Position numbers and translations under genes: made by a program. Below, in pieces: positions 17,329 to 25,060 of a DNA stretch of 64,000 nucleotides. The DNA comes from Klebsiella africana. GTDB taxonomy: Bacteria > Pseudomonadota > Gammaproteobacteria > Enterobacterales > Enterobacteriaceae. How positions within the stretch are numbered: position 1 is the stretch's first letter; every line of letters starts with the position of its first letter. The stretch lies in contig NZ_CP084874.1 of assembly GCF_020526085.1 (NCBI RefSeq), positions 3,968,001-4,032,000 on the forward strand. The letters are read 5' to 3'. The notes below the pieces were generated by a model. That model was given only the letters and a program-made list of their open reading frames with translations, did no database searches and was not told the DNA's origin.

Positions 17329-17943
17329 TCAGGAGACGGTTTGCTGGGGAGTGCTGACCGCTTTGCGAGTGACGGGTCGGCTAAACCACGGCAGGCACAG
17401 CTGGATCAGCGGGCCAATCGCCAGCGCGTAGATGACGGTCCCGACGCCAAATTTGCCCCCCAGCAGCCAGCCAATCAGCAGTACGGAAAGCTCGATCGCC
17501 GTCCGGATACCGCGCAGTGACCAACCGGTGCGAGCATGCAGACCGGTCATCAGGCCATCGCGCGGCCCGGGGCCAAAGCCCGCGCCAATATACATCCCGG
17601 TGGCGATAGCGTTCAGCACAATCGCCACCACCAGCAGCGTACTGCGGGCTACCATCGACTCCAGCGGCGGCAGGACGGCCAGCGTGGCGTCCGCCGCCAG
17701 CCCCAGCACGATGACGTTGCTCACCGTGCCGAGGCCTGGCATCTGGCGGATTGGGATCCACAGTAGCAGCACCGCCGCGCCGGTGAGAATAATCACCGTA
17801 CCGAAACTGATCCCCAACTGTTTTGCCACCCCGAGATGGAAAACATCCCACGGATCGGCGCCAAGATTGGCATGCACGAAGAGCGCCGTGGACACGCCGT
17901 AAAGCACCAGACCAATATATAACTGCAGCAGGCGACGAAGCAT
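17329..17943 (-). CDS. YczE/YitT-like integral membrane protein
   Basis: A 204-residue protein with about five to six hydrophobic segments, resembling Bacillus YczE. Motifs include YGVSTALFVHANLGADPWDVFHLG and GAGFGPGPRDGLMTGL. Such proteins are repeatedly found divergent from a MocR-type regulator, as here with the gene at 18032, 88 bases away. Transport of a vitamin or amino-acid-like effector has been suggested for the group, but no substrate is established. Confidence 0.85.
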   Translation of the reverse strand: MLRRLLQLYIGLVLYGVSTALFVHANLGADPWDVFHLGVAKQLGISFGTVIILTGAAVLLLWIPIRQMPGLGTVSNVIVLGLAADATLAVLPPLESMVARSTLLVVAIVLNAIATGMYIGAGFGPGPRDGLMTGLHARTGWSLRGIRTAIELSVLLIGWLLGGKFGVGTVIYALAIGPLIQLCLPWFSRPVTRKAVSTPQQTVS

Positions 17944-18031
17944 ATTTTTTCCTCAACATCATTGCGAATGCCCTCATCATCAGCAAAAATGGACTGATAA
18001 TTAATGGCCAGTTTTGGAAAAGTGGATCGCT

Positions 18032-19459
18032 ATGTCAGCCCGACGCTTTGGAACCCAATCCCTGGTACGCCTGCTCGGCAACTGGCAGGAGTCCAGCTCA
18101 CGCACACCGCTATGGCGCCAACTGGCGGAAGCGCTCCGCCTGCTGATCCTTGATGGTCGCCTGACGCTGCAAACGCGACTGCCCGGCGAGCGCGAGCTGG
18201 CGGCGGCCCTGAACGTCAGCCGGACCACCATTACCAGCGCGCTCGGCCAGTTGCGGGAGGAAGGTTATCTCTACAGCCGCCAGGGGAGCGGGTCACGCAT
18301 TGTTTTGCCGGAACGCCCCGCCGATCTTCCTCTGCCTACCGGCATCTCATCTACGCTGAATCTCTCTACCGCCGCGCTGAGCGCCGGGCCGGAGGTCCAT
18401 CAGGCCTTCCAGCACGCCATGACCCTGCTGCCGCCCTATCTCGCACAGACTGGCTATGACCAGCAGGGGCTGCCGGTGCTGCGGGAGGCTATTGCCCGGC
18501 GCTATAGCGAACGCGGTCTGCCGACGCGGCCCGATGAAGTGATGGTGGTCAACGGCGCCCTTAGCGCCTTCGCGCTGATCCTGCGCCTGTTCACCGGGCC
18601 GGGTGACCGGGTGGTCATTGACGCCCCAACCTATCCTATGGCCATTAGCGCGATTCAGGGTGCCTCCTGCCGCCCGGTCGGGGTCGCACTTCCGCAGCAG
18701 GGGTGGGACTGCGACGGACTTGCGGCGACTATTGCGCAGACCGCGCCACGTCTGGCGTGGCTGATGCCGGATTTTCACAATCCCACCGGGCGCTGTATGG
18801 ATGCCCCCACCCGCCAGCGGGTCGCGGATATCGCCGCCAGGACGCGAACAACGCTGGTAATCGACGAAACCATGGCCGACCTTTGGTATAACGCGCCGCC
18901 GCCTCCGCCGCTGGCCAGCTTTAATCCCGATGCCGCGGTGATCACCATTGGTTCGGCCGGGAAAAGTTTCTGGGGAGGACTGCGCATCGGCTGGATCCGC
19001 GCCAGTGCGCGAACCATCGCCTCGCTTATTCAGGCCCGCGATTCGCTGGATTTGGGTACGCCGCTGCTGGAGCAACTGGCCTGCAGCTGGCTGCTGGACA
19101 ATGCCGCAACGTTGCTGCCGCCGCGGCGGGAAATGCTCAAGGCGCGCCGGGACATGTGCGAAACGCTGATGGCGGAGTATTTTCCCCGCTGGCGCTTTAC
19201 GCCGCCGGAAGGTGGGCTCTCTTTTTGGGTGGAGCTGCCGGACATGCTGGCCACCCTGTTCTCTGCACGCGCGGAAAGCCAGGGGATACATATTGGTACC
19301 GGCACGCGATTTGGTCTGGAAGGGGCGTTCGATCGCTATTTACGGCTACCGTTTACGCTGCCGGATGACGCATTGCGCCAGGCCTTCTCCACACTACAAC
19401 CGCTGTGGCAAAGCCTTACTGAACAGAAGGAAAATACACGTTTGCGAAAAATAATATAA
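18032..19459 (+). CDS. MocR-family regulator linked to YczE-like protein
   Basis: A 475-residue GntR-aminotransferase fusion. The winged helix covers about residues 22-90 (LPGERELAAALNVSRTTITSAL), then an aminotransferase fold with MPDFHNPTG and the PLP lysine in GSAGKSFWGGLRIGWI. ATG at 18032 is preferred, with GTGGA just upstream; a TTG at 18014 is the only longer option. TGGAC, TGGCC and TGGAT repeats at 17990, 18005 and 18023 in the shared promoter are possible contacts. Divergence from the YczE-like gene implies that this regulator controls it. Confidence 0.88.
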   Translation: MSARRFGTQSLVRLLGNWQESSSRTPLWRQLAEALRLLILDGRLTLQTRLPGERELAAALNVSRTTITSALGQLREEGYLYSRQGSGSRIVLPERPADLPLPTGISSTLNLSTAALSAGPEVHQAFQHAMTLLPPYLAQTGYDQQGLPVLREAIARRYSERGLPTRPDEVMVVNGALSAFALILRLFTGPGDRVVIDAPTYPMAISAIQGASCRPVGVALPQQGWDCDGLAATIAQTAPRLAWLMPDFHNPTGRCMDAPTRQRVADIAARTRTTLVIDETMADLWYNAPPPPPLASFNPDAAVITIGSAGKSFWGGLRIGWIRASARTIASLIQARDSLDLGTPLLEQLACSWLLDNAATLLPPRREMLKARRDMCETLMAEYFPRWRFTPPEGGLSFWVELPDMLATLFSARAESQGIHIGTGTRFGLEGAFDRYLRLPFTLPDDALRQAFSTLQPLWQSLTEQKENTRLRKII

Positions 19460-19468
19460 GAAAATATC

Positions 19469-19490
19469 GACGGGCTGATTTCAGCCCGTC
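19469..19490. terminator. Hairpin after the MocR gene
   Basis: A perfect 9-base-pair stem GACGGGCTG / CAGCCCGTC with an ATTT loop. No T tract follows on the plus strand, so it may be a weak terminator or a 3'-end stabiliser. Confidence 0.4.
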
Positions 19491-19593
19491 AAATGACCAT
19501 CATCCATGAGGTATATGAGATGTTTTTATAAAATTGCCGGGATATTCTGCCCTCTGGTTATGGCAAACCAATGACAGAAACAGGACAATTTCA

Positions 19594-19809
19594 TTAATGC
19601 TGGCGCGGAATGGGAAACCCTTTCAAGGAAATAATAAAACCATCTTCATCTTTTTTAATTTTAGCGCCGGTATCACACCAGTCGGAGGCAATGCGAAAAA
19701 ACTCATCACTACCGATATTCCAGTTCAGGCGGACGTGTTTGACGTATCCTGAGCGCAACATATCGCAAGCTTCGCTATAGTTGCTGGCTGTAGAGAATTG
19801 TTGTTTCAT
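19594..19809 (-). CDS. Small protein of unknown function, second gene of a two-gene module
   Basis: A 71-residue soluble protein (MKQQFSTASNYSEACDML...) that I do not recognise. It is not strongly charged, with one WCDTG segment near residue 44 and no membrane segment. Its ATG overlaps the stop of the upstream gene by four bases (ATGA), so translation is coupled. The gene lies in a stretch noticeably more AT-rich than the backbone around it. Partnership with a ribbon-helix-helix-like protein is compatible with a toxin-antitoxin or regulator-effector pair, but nothing in its sequence proves that. Confidence 0.65.
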   Translation of the reverse strand: MKQQFSTASNYSEACDMLRSGYVKHVRLNWNIGSDEFFRIASDWCDTGAKIKKDEDGFIISLKGFPIPRQH

Positions 19810-20063
19810 TTTTTCTTCTTCAGAAGTTTTCTTAATGCTTTGATTTCTTTAGGGGTTAATGGCGTCGCTTCCTCTTCGGTATGCTGGCTGTCAATGTCCT
19901 CTTCTGTCACCCCCGCCTCACCTGCTGATGCCTCAAGCTGAAAAGCCAGCTGCAACAGCTTTTCCGTTGCCGTACCCAGGTTCTCGTTATTCTCTTCCGC
20001 ATAATGACGCAACTTCTCTTTTAACTCGGCGTCAATTTTTACATTCAAAACCACTGTGGTCAT
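19806..20063 (-). CDS. Ribbon-helix-helix-like small protein
   Basis: An 85-residue protein. The N-terminus (TTVVLNVKIDAELKEKLRHYAEENN, described here only by its pattern: one hydrophobic strand then two helices) resembles the ribbon-helix-helix DNA-binding fold of Arc/CopG proteins. An acidic middle (EEDIDSQHTEEEA) is followed by a lysine-rich tail ending LLKKKK. The start follows GGGAAGCG. It overlaps the 71-residue gene by four bases. It may repress its own promoter, where inverted CATGCT/AGCATG elements occur. Function unknown. Confidence 0.7.
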   Translation of the reverse strand: MTTVVLNVKIDAELKEKLRHYAEENNENLGTATEKLLQLAFQLEASAGEAGVTEEDIDSQHTEEEATPLTPKEIKALRKLLKKKK

Positions 20064-20364
20064 AGCTACGCTTCCCGTGCAATAAAATCATCATAATTAA
20101 TACACGAAGTTAACATGCTGATCCAGAGATATATTTTATAGCATGGATCGGTCAACAAATTCCCATCAATAAGATGCACCTTATTTATGACAAAGATATG
20201 ACATTAATATTTCAGTAGAATTTCAGATTTATGACAAGTGAATATTATGGAATAAAAATGGGGTGTTTTAACAACCAAATATAATATGTGATCTTTATCA
20301 GAAATAAACTTTAGCAGGAGTAAAGACCGGATAAATACAAGGGAAATAACAGGCAGGCTGAAAT
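20064..20364. promoter_or_regulatory. AT-rich gap upstream of the small two-gene module
   Basis: About 300 bases without a convincing gene. CATGCTGATCC (20114-20124) and AGCATGGATC (20140-20149) form overlapping inverted elements around an AT core, on the promoter side of the minus-strand module, and each carries a GATC Dam site. The rest is low-complexity AT-rich sequence. Confidence 0.4.
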
Positions 20365-20478
20365 GGGTGGGGGCCCTGCCAGCTACATCCCGGCACACAC
20401 GTCGTCTGCTCTGGCTGCTTCCTTCCGGACCTGACCTGGTAAACAGAGTAGCGTTGCGGGAGAACCAACAGAGCCCCC
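20365..20478 (-). ncRNA. ffs: 4.5S RNA of the signal recognition particle
   Basis: 114 bases on the minus strand beginning GGGGGCTCTGTTGG and ending GGGCCCCCACCC, as in E. coli 4.5S RNA. The conserved apical part with CAGGTCAGGTCCGGAAGGA, including the GGAA tetraloop, is present, and the two ends pair. It binds Ffh to target inner membrane proteins. Its place beside the alkyltransferase-like gene and ybaY matches E. coli. Confidence 0.97.
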
Positions 20479-20712
20479 ATTGAGAGCGTTGGTTACCCAA
20501 CGCGCTGGCGCATTATCCCTGCTGACCCGGTGAATTGCAAGCGCACACCGACTGCCTGCTGGTTTATTGTGCAATAACGCGAATAAAACCAACAACTCAC
20601 AGTTAACCGGTGAGATTGCGAGCGCGCCCTCAGCTTACAGGCGGGATATCCATCATACTTAGCCACCTTACCCCTTCTTTTATAATCGGCATATTGTCTC
20701 TACGGTACTCGA

Positions 20713-21120
20713 ATGACTGACTCATCACCCCAGACCATTACTCTGCCTTTACCCGCTATGGAAGGGATGACCATCGCCTTTCAGGGCGTAAACTATTTGC
20801 GTCCGGGAAAAATGCTGGACTTCGTGACCCTCAGCCAGGCGCCGGTACGGGCGGTCACACCGCTGGCACTGCTCTATTCCACCGTCGGCGTGCTGCGCCA
20901 GGTCGAACTGCGTAAGCTGCCGGTCTACATCAGCGGTCGGGTGGTATATCCCATTTCATCGCTCACGTTGCCGGGTCTGCGCGCGAAGCTCATCATTAAC
21001 ACCGCCTCGCAGCGCCTGAAATTTCTTGAGAGTTTGATCGCCAGTTCACCGTCTGACAATGTCCATGGCATGCAGATCCTCGGCCTGGCCTTAACGTTCA
21101 CCGTCGAACAGCCCGCCTGA
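20713..21120 (+). CDS. Conserved hypothetical protein between ffs and atl
   Basis: A 135-residue soluble protein I do not recognise. It starts MTDSSPQTITLPLPAMEG; the body alternates short hydrophobic strands (MTIAFQGVNYL, LPVYISGRVVYP) with a helix (SQRLKFLESLIASS), and the length and pattern suggest a small alpha/beta or beta-barrel fold. Codon use is typical of the backbone. It reads toward the alkyltransferase-like gene, 67 bases downstream, and could share its transcript. No signal peptide or membrane segment is present. Confidence 0.7.
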   Translation: MTDSSPQTITLPLPAMEGMTIAFQGVNYLRPGKMLDFVTLSQAPVRAVTPLALLYSTVGVLRQVELRKLPVYISGRVVYPISSLTLPGLRAKLIINTASQRLKFLESLIASSPSDNVHGMQILGLALTFTVEQPA

Positions 21121-21187
21121 CCCTGGTCGACTGTACAGCCTGCGGCACAGCGCTTATGCTGGCGTTTTGCCGGTAACAGGACAGAAC

Positions 21188-21499
21188 ATGGATCCGCACG
21201 ACTCATTTCCCCAACGCGTCTGGCACATCGTGGCGTCGATACCGGAAGGATACGTCACGACCTACGGCGATGTCGCCCGCCTGGCAGGTTCACCGCGCGC
21301 AGCGCGTCAGGTGGGCGGCGTACTGAAACGCCTGCCGGAAGGCTCTACCCTTCCCTGGCATCGGGTTGTCAATCGCCATGGCGATATCTCCCTCACCGGG
21401 CCCGATCTTCAGCGACAGCGTCAAGCCTTGCTGGCTGAAGGGGTTCAGGTTTCCGGCAGCGGCCATATCGATCTCCAGCGCTATCGCTGGGTTTACTGA
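21188..21499 (+). CDS. atl: Alkyltransferase-like protein (DNA lesion sensor)
   Basis: A 103-residue protein of the Ogt/MGMT C-terminal domain fold (YbaZ in E. coli). The active-site PCHR of true methyltransferases is replaced by PWHR in TLPWHRVVN, so it binds O6-alkylguanine without repairing it and hands the lesion to nucleotide excision repair. VTTYGDVARLAGSPRAARQVG is the DNA-binding helix-turn-helix with its arginine finger. Start at 21188 follows ACAGGACAGAAC; a longer frame adds only seven residues and lacks a ribosome site. Confidence 0.93.
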   Translation: MDPHDSFPQRVWHIVASIPEGYVTTYGDVARLAGSPRAARQVGGVLKRLPEGSTLPWHRVVNRHGDISLTGPDLQRQRQALLAEGVQVSGSGHIDLQRYRWVY

Positions 21500-21503
21500 A
21501 GAC

Positions 21504-21528
21504 AAAAAAAAGCCCCCTTCTGGGGGCT
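21504..21528 (-). terminator. Terminator of ybaY
   Basis: Stem AGCCCCC / GGGGGCT followed on the minus strand by seven T residues; it also lies just after the convergent atl gene. Confidence 0.85.
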
Positions 21529-21536
21529 CAGCGAGC

Positions 21537-22028
21537 TTATGGCGCGACAGGAACGGCGGTTTGCTGGACCGGTACCAGCGTCAGGTCGGCATGGGTGCCC
21601 CCCTGATTGATGACCGGCTGCACGGTATCGGTAATAAACATCAGCTGGCCGTTAACTGCGATCGCGGCACTCAGCAGAATACGGGCGTTCGGTTGCACGT
21701 CTGCCGGGTTGTAAGGCAGCGCAAAGTTAAATGGCGCCTGTTTGCCTTCGGTACGCACCGCTTTTTGCGACAATACACGGGCTGGCGCATCTGCCAGAGA
21801 AGCATCCGACAGGGTCACCGTCAGTACCGCATCCGGCGGTAAAGCGATTCTCTGGCGGATATTAATCGTCCCCGTGACGCTCGGCTGCTGCTGCGCCACG
21901 CTCAGTGTCGCGATACCGTAAGGGTCGGGCGCAGCCGCCTGAGTCGAAGAATTGTTCGAGTTGTGATTAGCACAGGCGGTCAGCGTCGCGGCGACGGCTA
22001 ATGCACTAAACATATAGGCAAATTTCAT
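21537..22028 (-). CDS. ybaY: YbaY family lipoprotein
   Basis: A 163-residue lipoprotein: signal peptide with lipobox LTAC, lipidated cysteine C19 and alanine at +2, predicting outer membrane location. A Ser/Asn-rich linker leads to a beta-sandwich domain of the YbaY/YscW type (GTINIRQRIALPPDAVLTVTL). Function is poorly defined. Placement opposite tesB matches E. coli. Confidence 0.92.
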   Translation of the reverse strand: MKFAYMFSALAVAATLTACANHNSNNSSTQAAAPDPYGIATLSVAQQQPSVTGTINIRQRIALPPDAVLTVTLSDASLADAPARVLSQKAVRTEGKQAPFNFALPYNPADVQPNARILLSAAIAVNGQLMFITDTVQPVINQGGTHADLTLVPVQQTAVPVAP

Positions 22029-22244
22029 GATGTTCTCCTTATCATCCCTTAATACCCAGGAGGATGTTCCGCCGCTTCGCCGGCAGGAACTTTCGTGTCG
22101 TCAATAAGTGTGGCACAGATCTCAGATTTGTTCCTGTTAACCGGGCGTTATTCAGATTATTACACCCATCGGACCACTTGCGATTCCAGGTTATACTTGG
22201 CGACATTACGCGCACTGCGCCGCCATTGTTAATTGAGGATAAGT

Positions 22245-23108
22245 ATGAGTCAGGCACTCTCTAACCTGCTGGCATTGTTAGATCTGGAAAAAATTGAGGA
22301 AGGGTTATTCCGCGGACAGAGCGAAGACCTGGGATTGCGCCAGGTTTTTGGCGGCCAGGTAGTGGGTCAGGCGCTGTATGCGGCAAAAGAGACGGTACCC
22401 GTTGAGCGTCTGGTGCATTCGTTTCACAGTTACTTTCTTCGCCCTGGCGATAGCCAGAAGCCGATCGTCTACGATGTGGAGGTGCTGCGCGACGGCAACA
22501 GTTTCAGCGCCCGTCGGGTCGCCGCTATCCAGAACGGGAAGCCGATCTTCTATATGACCGCCTCCTTCCAGGCGCCAGAGAATGGCTATGAGCATCAGAA
22601 AGCAATGCCAGCCGCCCCCTCCCCTGACGGCCTGCCTTCGGAAACCGATATCGCTCGCAAGCTGGCGCATCTCCTGCCGCCGCAGGTGAAAGACAAATTC
22701 CTCTGCGATAAACCGCTGGAGATCCGGCCGGTGGCGTTTCATAACCCGATGAAAGGCCATATCGCCGAACCGGTGCGCCAGGTCTGGCTGCGCGCCAACG
22801 GCGCCGTTCCCGACGATCTGCGCATTCACCAGTATCTGCTGGGCTATGCTTCGGACTTTAACTTTCTGCCGGTGGCGCTGCAGCCGCACGGCGTCGGTTT
22901 CCTCGAGCCCGGCATGCAAGTCGCCACCATCGACCACTCGATGTGGTTCCACCGGCCGTTTAATATTAATGAATGGCTGCTGTACAGTGTCGAAAGCACC
23001 TCGGCCTCCAGCGCCCGTGGCTTCGTTCGCGGTGAGTTCTACACCCAGGATGGCACGCTGGTTGCCTCAACGGTTCAGGAAGGGGTAATGCGCAACCGCA
23101 ACGCATAA
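22245..23108 (+). CDS. tesB: Acyl-CoA thioesterase II
   Basis: A 287-residue double hot-dog thioesterase (E. coli TesB has 286). Motifs include [22 protein letters not shown] and the catalytic Asp region [13 protein letters not shown]. It hydrolyses medium- to long-chain acyl-CoA in the cytoplasm. The start at 22245 follows GAGGATAAGT; an upstream ATG four codons earlier lacks a site. Confidence 0.96.
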   Translation: MSQALSNLLALLDLEKIEEGLFRGQSEDLGLRQVFGGQVVGQALYAAKETVPVERLVHSFHSYFLRPGDSQKPIVYDVEVLRDGNSFSARRVAAIQNGKPIFYMTASFQAPENGYEHQKAMPAAPSPDGLPSETDIARKLAHLLPPQVKDKFLCDKPLEIRPVAFHNPMKGHIAEPVRQVWLRANGAVPDDLRIHQYLLGYASDFNFLPVALQPHGVGFLEPGMQVATIDHSMWFHRPFNINEWLLYSVESTSASSARGFVRGEFYTQDGTLVASTVQEGVMRNRNA

Positions 23109-23136
23109 AAAAAGCCTCCCGTTCGGGAGGCTTTTT
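23107..23136. terminator. Bidirectional terminator between tesB and amtB
   Basis: AAAGCCTCCC / GGGAGGCTTT stem with GTTC loop, flanked by an A tract on one side and T tract on the other, serving both convergent genes. Confidence 0.92.
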
Positions 23137-23158
23137 GCTACAAGGAGAAGGGTTTCTA

Positions 23159-24445
23159 TCAGGCGTTGTAGGCGTTTTCGCCATGGCTGTTGACGTCCAG
23201 CCCTTCGCGCTCCTGCTCTTCCGGCACGCGCAGCCCGACGGTCATGTCCGCCACTTTATAACCGATGAAAGCCACCACGCCGGACCAAACTACGGTGATG
23301 GCGATACTTTCCAGCTGCACCAGCAGCTGATGGCCCATGGTGACACCTTCCGCATAACCGACGCCGCCGAGAGACGTCGCCGCGAAGATACCGGTCAGGA
23401 TACAGCCGACGATGCCGCAGACGCCGTGAACACCGAAGACGTCGCAAGGATCATCCACTCGCAGCCAGCGCTTCAGCGCCGTTACGCCCCAAATACCAGC
23501 CAGACCAGAAGCGATACCGACGATCAGCGCCCCGCCGACACCGATATAGCCACACGCCGGTGTGACGCCGACCAGACCGGCAATCGCCCCAGAGCAAGCA
23601 CCCAGCAGTGAAGGTTTACCACGCAGGGCCCATTCGCCAAAAGTCCACGCCAGGATAGCCGCAGCTGTCGCCACAACGGTGTTAACGAAGGCCAGGGCCG
23701 CAATTTCATTCGCTGCGCTGGCAGAGCCGGCGTTGAAGCCGAACCAGCCCACGTAGAGGATAGCGGTGCCAGTGAACACCATCGGCAGGTTATGCGGTTT
23801 GAACGCTTCTTTACCGAAGCCCACGCGTTTGCCCATCATATAGGCGCCGACCAGCCCGGCGACCGCGGCATTAATATGCACAACGGTACCGCCGGCGAAG
23901 TCTAGTGCGCCATGGGTCGCCAGCAGACCGCCGCCCCAGACCATATGCGCAATCGGCACGTAGGAGAGCGTCATCCACACCACCACGAAGATCAGTACCG
24001 CGGAGAAACGAATACGTTCCGCCAGCGCCCCGACAATCAGCCCGACGGTGATGCAGGCGAACGAGCCCTGGAAAGCCACGTGGATATACTGATAGAAGGT
24101 GCCCATCAGCGCTTTCAGTTCAATATTTTTCAGCATCACCCAGTCAAAGCTGCCGAAGAAGCTGCCGCCGGTGCCGAAGGCCAGGGTATAGCCATAAATT
24201 ACCCACAGTACGCAGACCAGGCCAAAGGTGACAATCACCTGAGTCAGCATGGACAGAACGTTTTTACCGCGGATCAGGCCGCCGTAAAATAGCGCGATCC
24301 CCGGGATAGTCATAAACAGAACCAGCGCGGTGCAAATCATCATAAACGCGTTATCGGCTTTGTCCGCCACCGCAGGCGCGGCCATCGCCAACCCCGGCAG
24401 AAAGGCTAATGCCCCCAGACCCGATTTCATTGTTGCCATTTTCAT
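23159..24445 (-). CDS. amtB: Ammonium transporter AmtB
   Basis: A 428-residue ammonium channel, equal in length to E. coli AmtB. Signal peptide residues 1-22 (ending GLAMA); then eleven transmembrane helices with the twin-histidine pore lined by WVMW/AHMVWG-type motifs and a C-terminal cytoplasmic tail (RVPEEQEREGLDVNSHGE) that docks GlnK. The start at 24445 matches the E. coli start; a longer frame adds six residues. It is cotranscribed with glnK 33 bases upstream. Confidence 0.97.
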   Translation of the reverse strand: MKMATMKSGLGALAFLPGLAMAAPAVADKADNAFMMICTALVLFMTIPGIALFYGGLIRGKNVLSMLTQVIVTFGLVCVLWVIYGYTLAFGTGGSFFGSFDWVMLKNIELKALMGTFYQYIHVAFQGSFACITVGLIVGALAERIRFSAVLIFVVVWMTLSYVPIAHMVWGGGLLATHGALDFAGGTVVHINAAVAGLVGAYMMGKRVGFGKEAFKPHNLPMVFTGTAILYVGWFGFNAGSASAANEIAALAFVNTVVATAAAILAWTFGEWALRGKPSLLGACSGAIAGLVGVTPACGYIGVGGALIVGIASGLAGIWGVTALKRWLRVDDPCDVFGVHGVCGIVGCILTGIFAATSLGGVGYAEGVTMGHQLLVQLESIAITVVWSGVVAFIGYKVADMTVGLRVPEEQEREGLDVNSHGENAYNA

Positions 24446-24478
24446 TGTTTCGTTCCCCATCACTGTGTGGTCTGGAAA

Positions 24479-24817
24479 TTACAGTGCCGCTTCGTCAGCT
24501 TCGCCGGTACGGATGCGAATGACGCGCTGCAATTCAGCGACGAAAATTTTGCCGTCGCCAATTTTTCCGGTGTAAGCCGCTTTGCTGATGACATCGATGA
24601 CTTCATCCAGCTGATCGTCGGCAATCGCCACATCGATCTTCACTTTTGGCAGGAAGTTGACGCTATATTCGGCGCCGCGGTAGAGCTCCGCGTGACCTTT
24701 TTGACGGCCAAATCCTTTAACTTCAGTGACCGTCAGGCCCTGAATGCCGATGGAAGACAAGGCTTCACGCACGTCTTCCAGTTTGAATGGTTTGATTACC
24801 ACGGTAACCAGCTTCAT
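24479..24817 (-). CDS. glnK: PII nitrogen regulatory protein GlnK
   Basis: A 112-residue PII protein. The T-loop carries Y51 (in GAEYSVNFLP), the uridylylation site used by GlnD, and R47 nearby contacts AmtB. The signature strands KLVTVVIKPFKLEDVREAL and GKIGDGKIFV are intact. Deuridylylated GlnK plugs AmtB when ammonium rises. It heads the glnK-amtB operon behind a sigma-54 promoter with an NtrC enhancer. Confidence 0.97.
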   Translation of the reverse strand: MKLVTVVIKPFKLEDVREALSSIGIQGLTVTEVKGFGRQKGHAELYRGAEYSVNFLPKVKIDVAIADDQLDEVIDVISKAAYTGKIGDGKIFVAELQRVIRIRTGEADEAAL

Positions 24818-24871
24818 AAGTCCCCTCCAGTCAGTATTCGGTAATGGCCGCAGCTAACACGATGGATATAA

Positions 24872-24887
24872 AGCAAGGGCTATGCCA
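24872..24887 (-). promoter_or_regulatory. Sigma-54 promoter of glnK-amtB
   Basis: On the minus strand TGGCATAGCCCTTGCT matches the sigma-54 -24/-12 consensus TGGCAC-N5-TTGCA with the correct GG/GC spacing. Confidence 0.85.
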
Positions 24888-24893
24888 GAAATG

Positions 24894-24917
24894 AAAAAAG
24901 GCCGCAGAGCGGCCCTT
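24894..24917 (-). terminator. Terminator of mdlB
   Basis: GGCCGC / GCGGCC stem followed on the minus strand by six T residues, only a few bases before the glnK promoter. Confidence 0.8.
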
Positions 24918-24981
24918 TGATGGCAAAAAATAGAAGACAGGTCAGGCAATAGCCTGCGCAAAGACATTTGCTGCGCAAAAA

Positions 24982-24998
24982 TGCACCACGACGGTGCA
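24982..24998. promoter_or_regulatory. NtrC enhancer site for glnK-amtB
   Basis: TGCACCACGACGGTGCA is a perfect-ended palindrome matching the NtrC site (TGCACC-N5-GGTGCA). Its centre is about 100 bases upstream of the -24 element, a normal enhancer distance. Half-sites TGCACC at 25015 and GGTGCA at 25055 lie further upstream. Confidence 0.82.
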
Positions 24999-25060
24999 TT
25001 TCATGTAACGTTTTTGCACCATGGCAGGCCGCCCAGCGTTCCCTGCCTGCTGGTGGTGCA

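Noticed and set aside
19469..19490. Firm rho-independent terminator for the MocR gene
   Set aside because: The stem is perfect but no T tract follows on the plus strand, so only a low-confidence hairpin is listed.
19460..20364. Insertion sequence remnant
   Set aside because: AT-rich but no terminal inverted repeats, target duplications or transposase motifs were seen.
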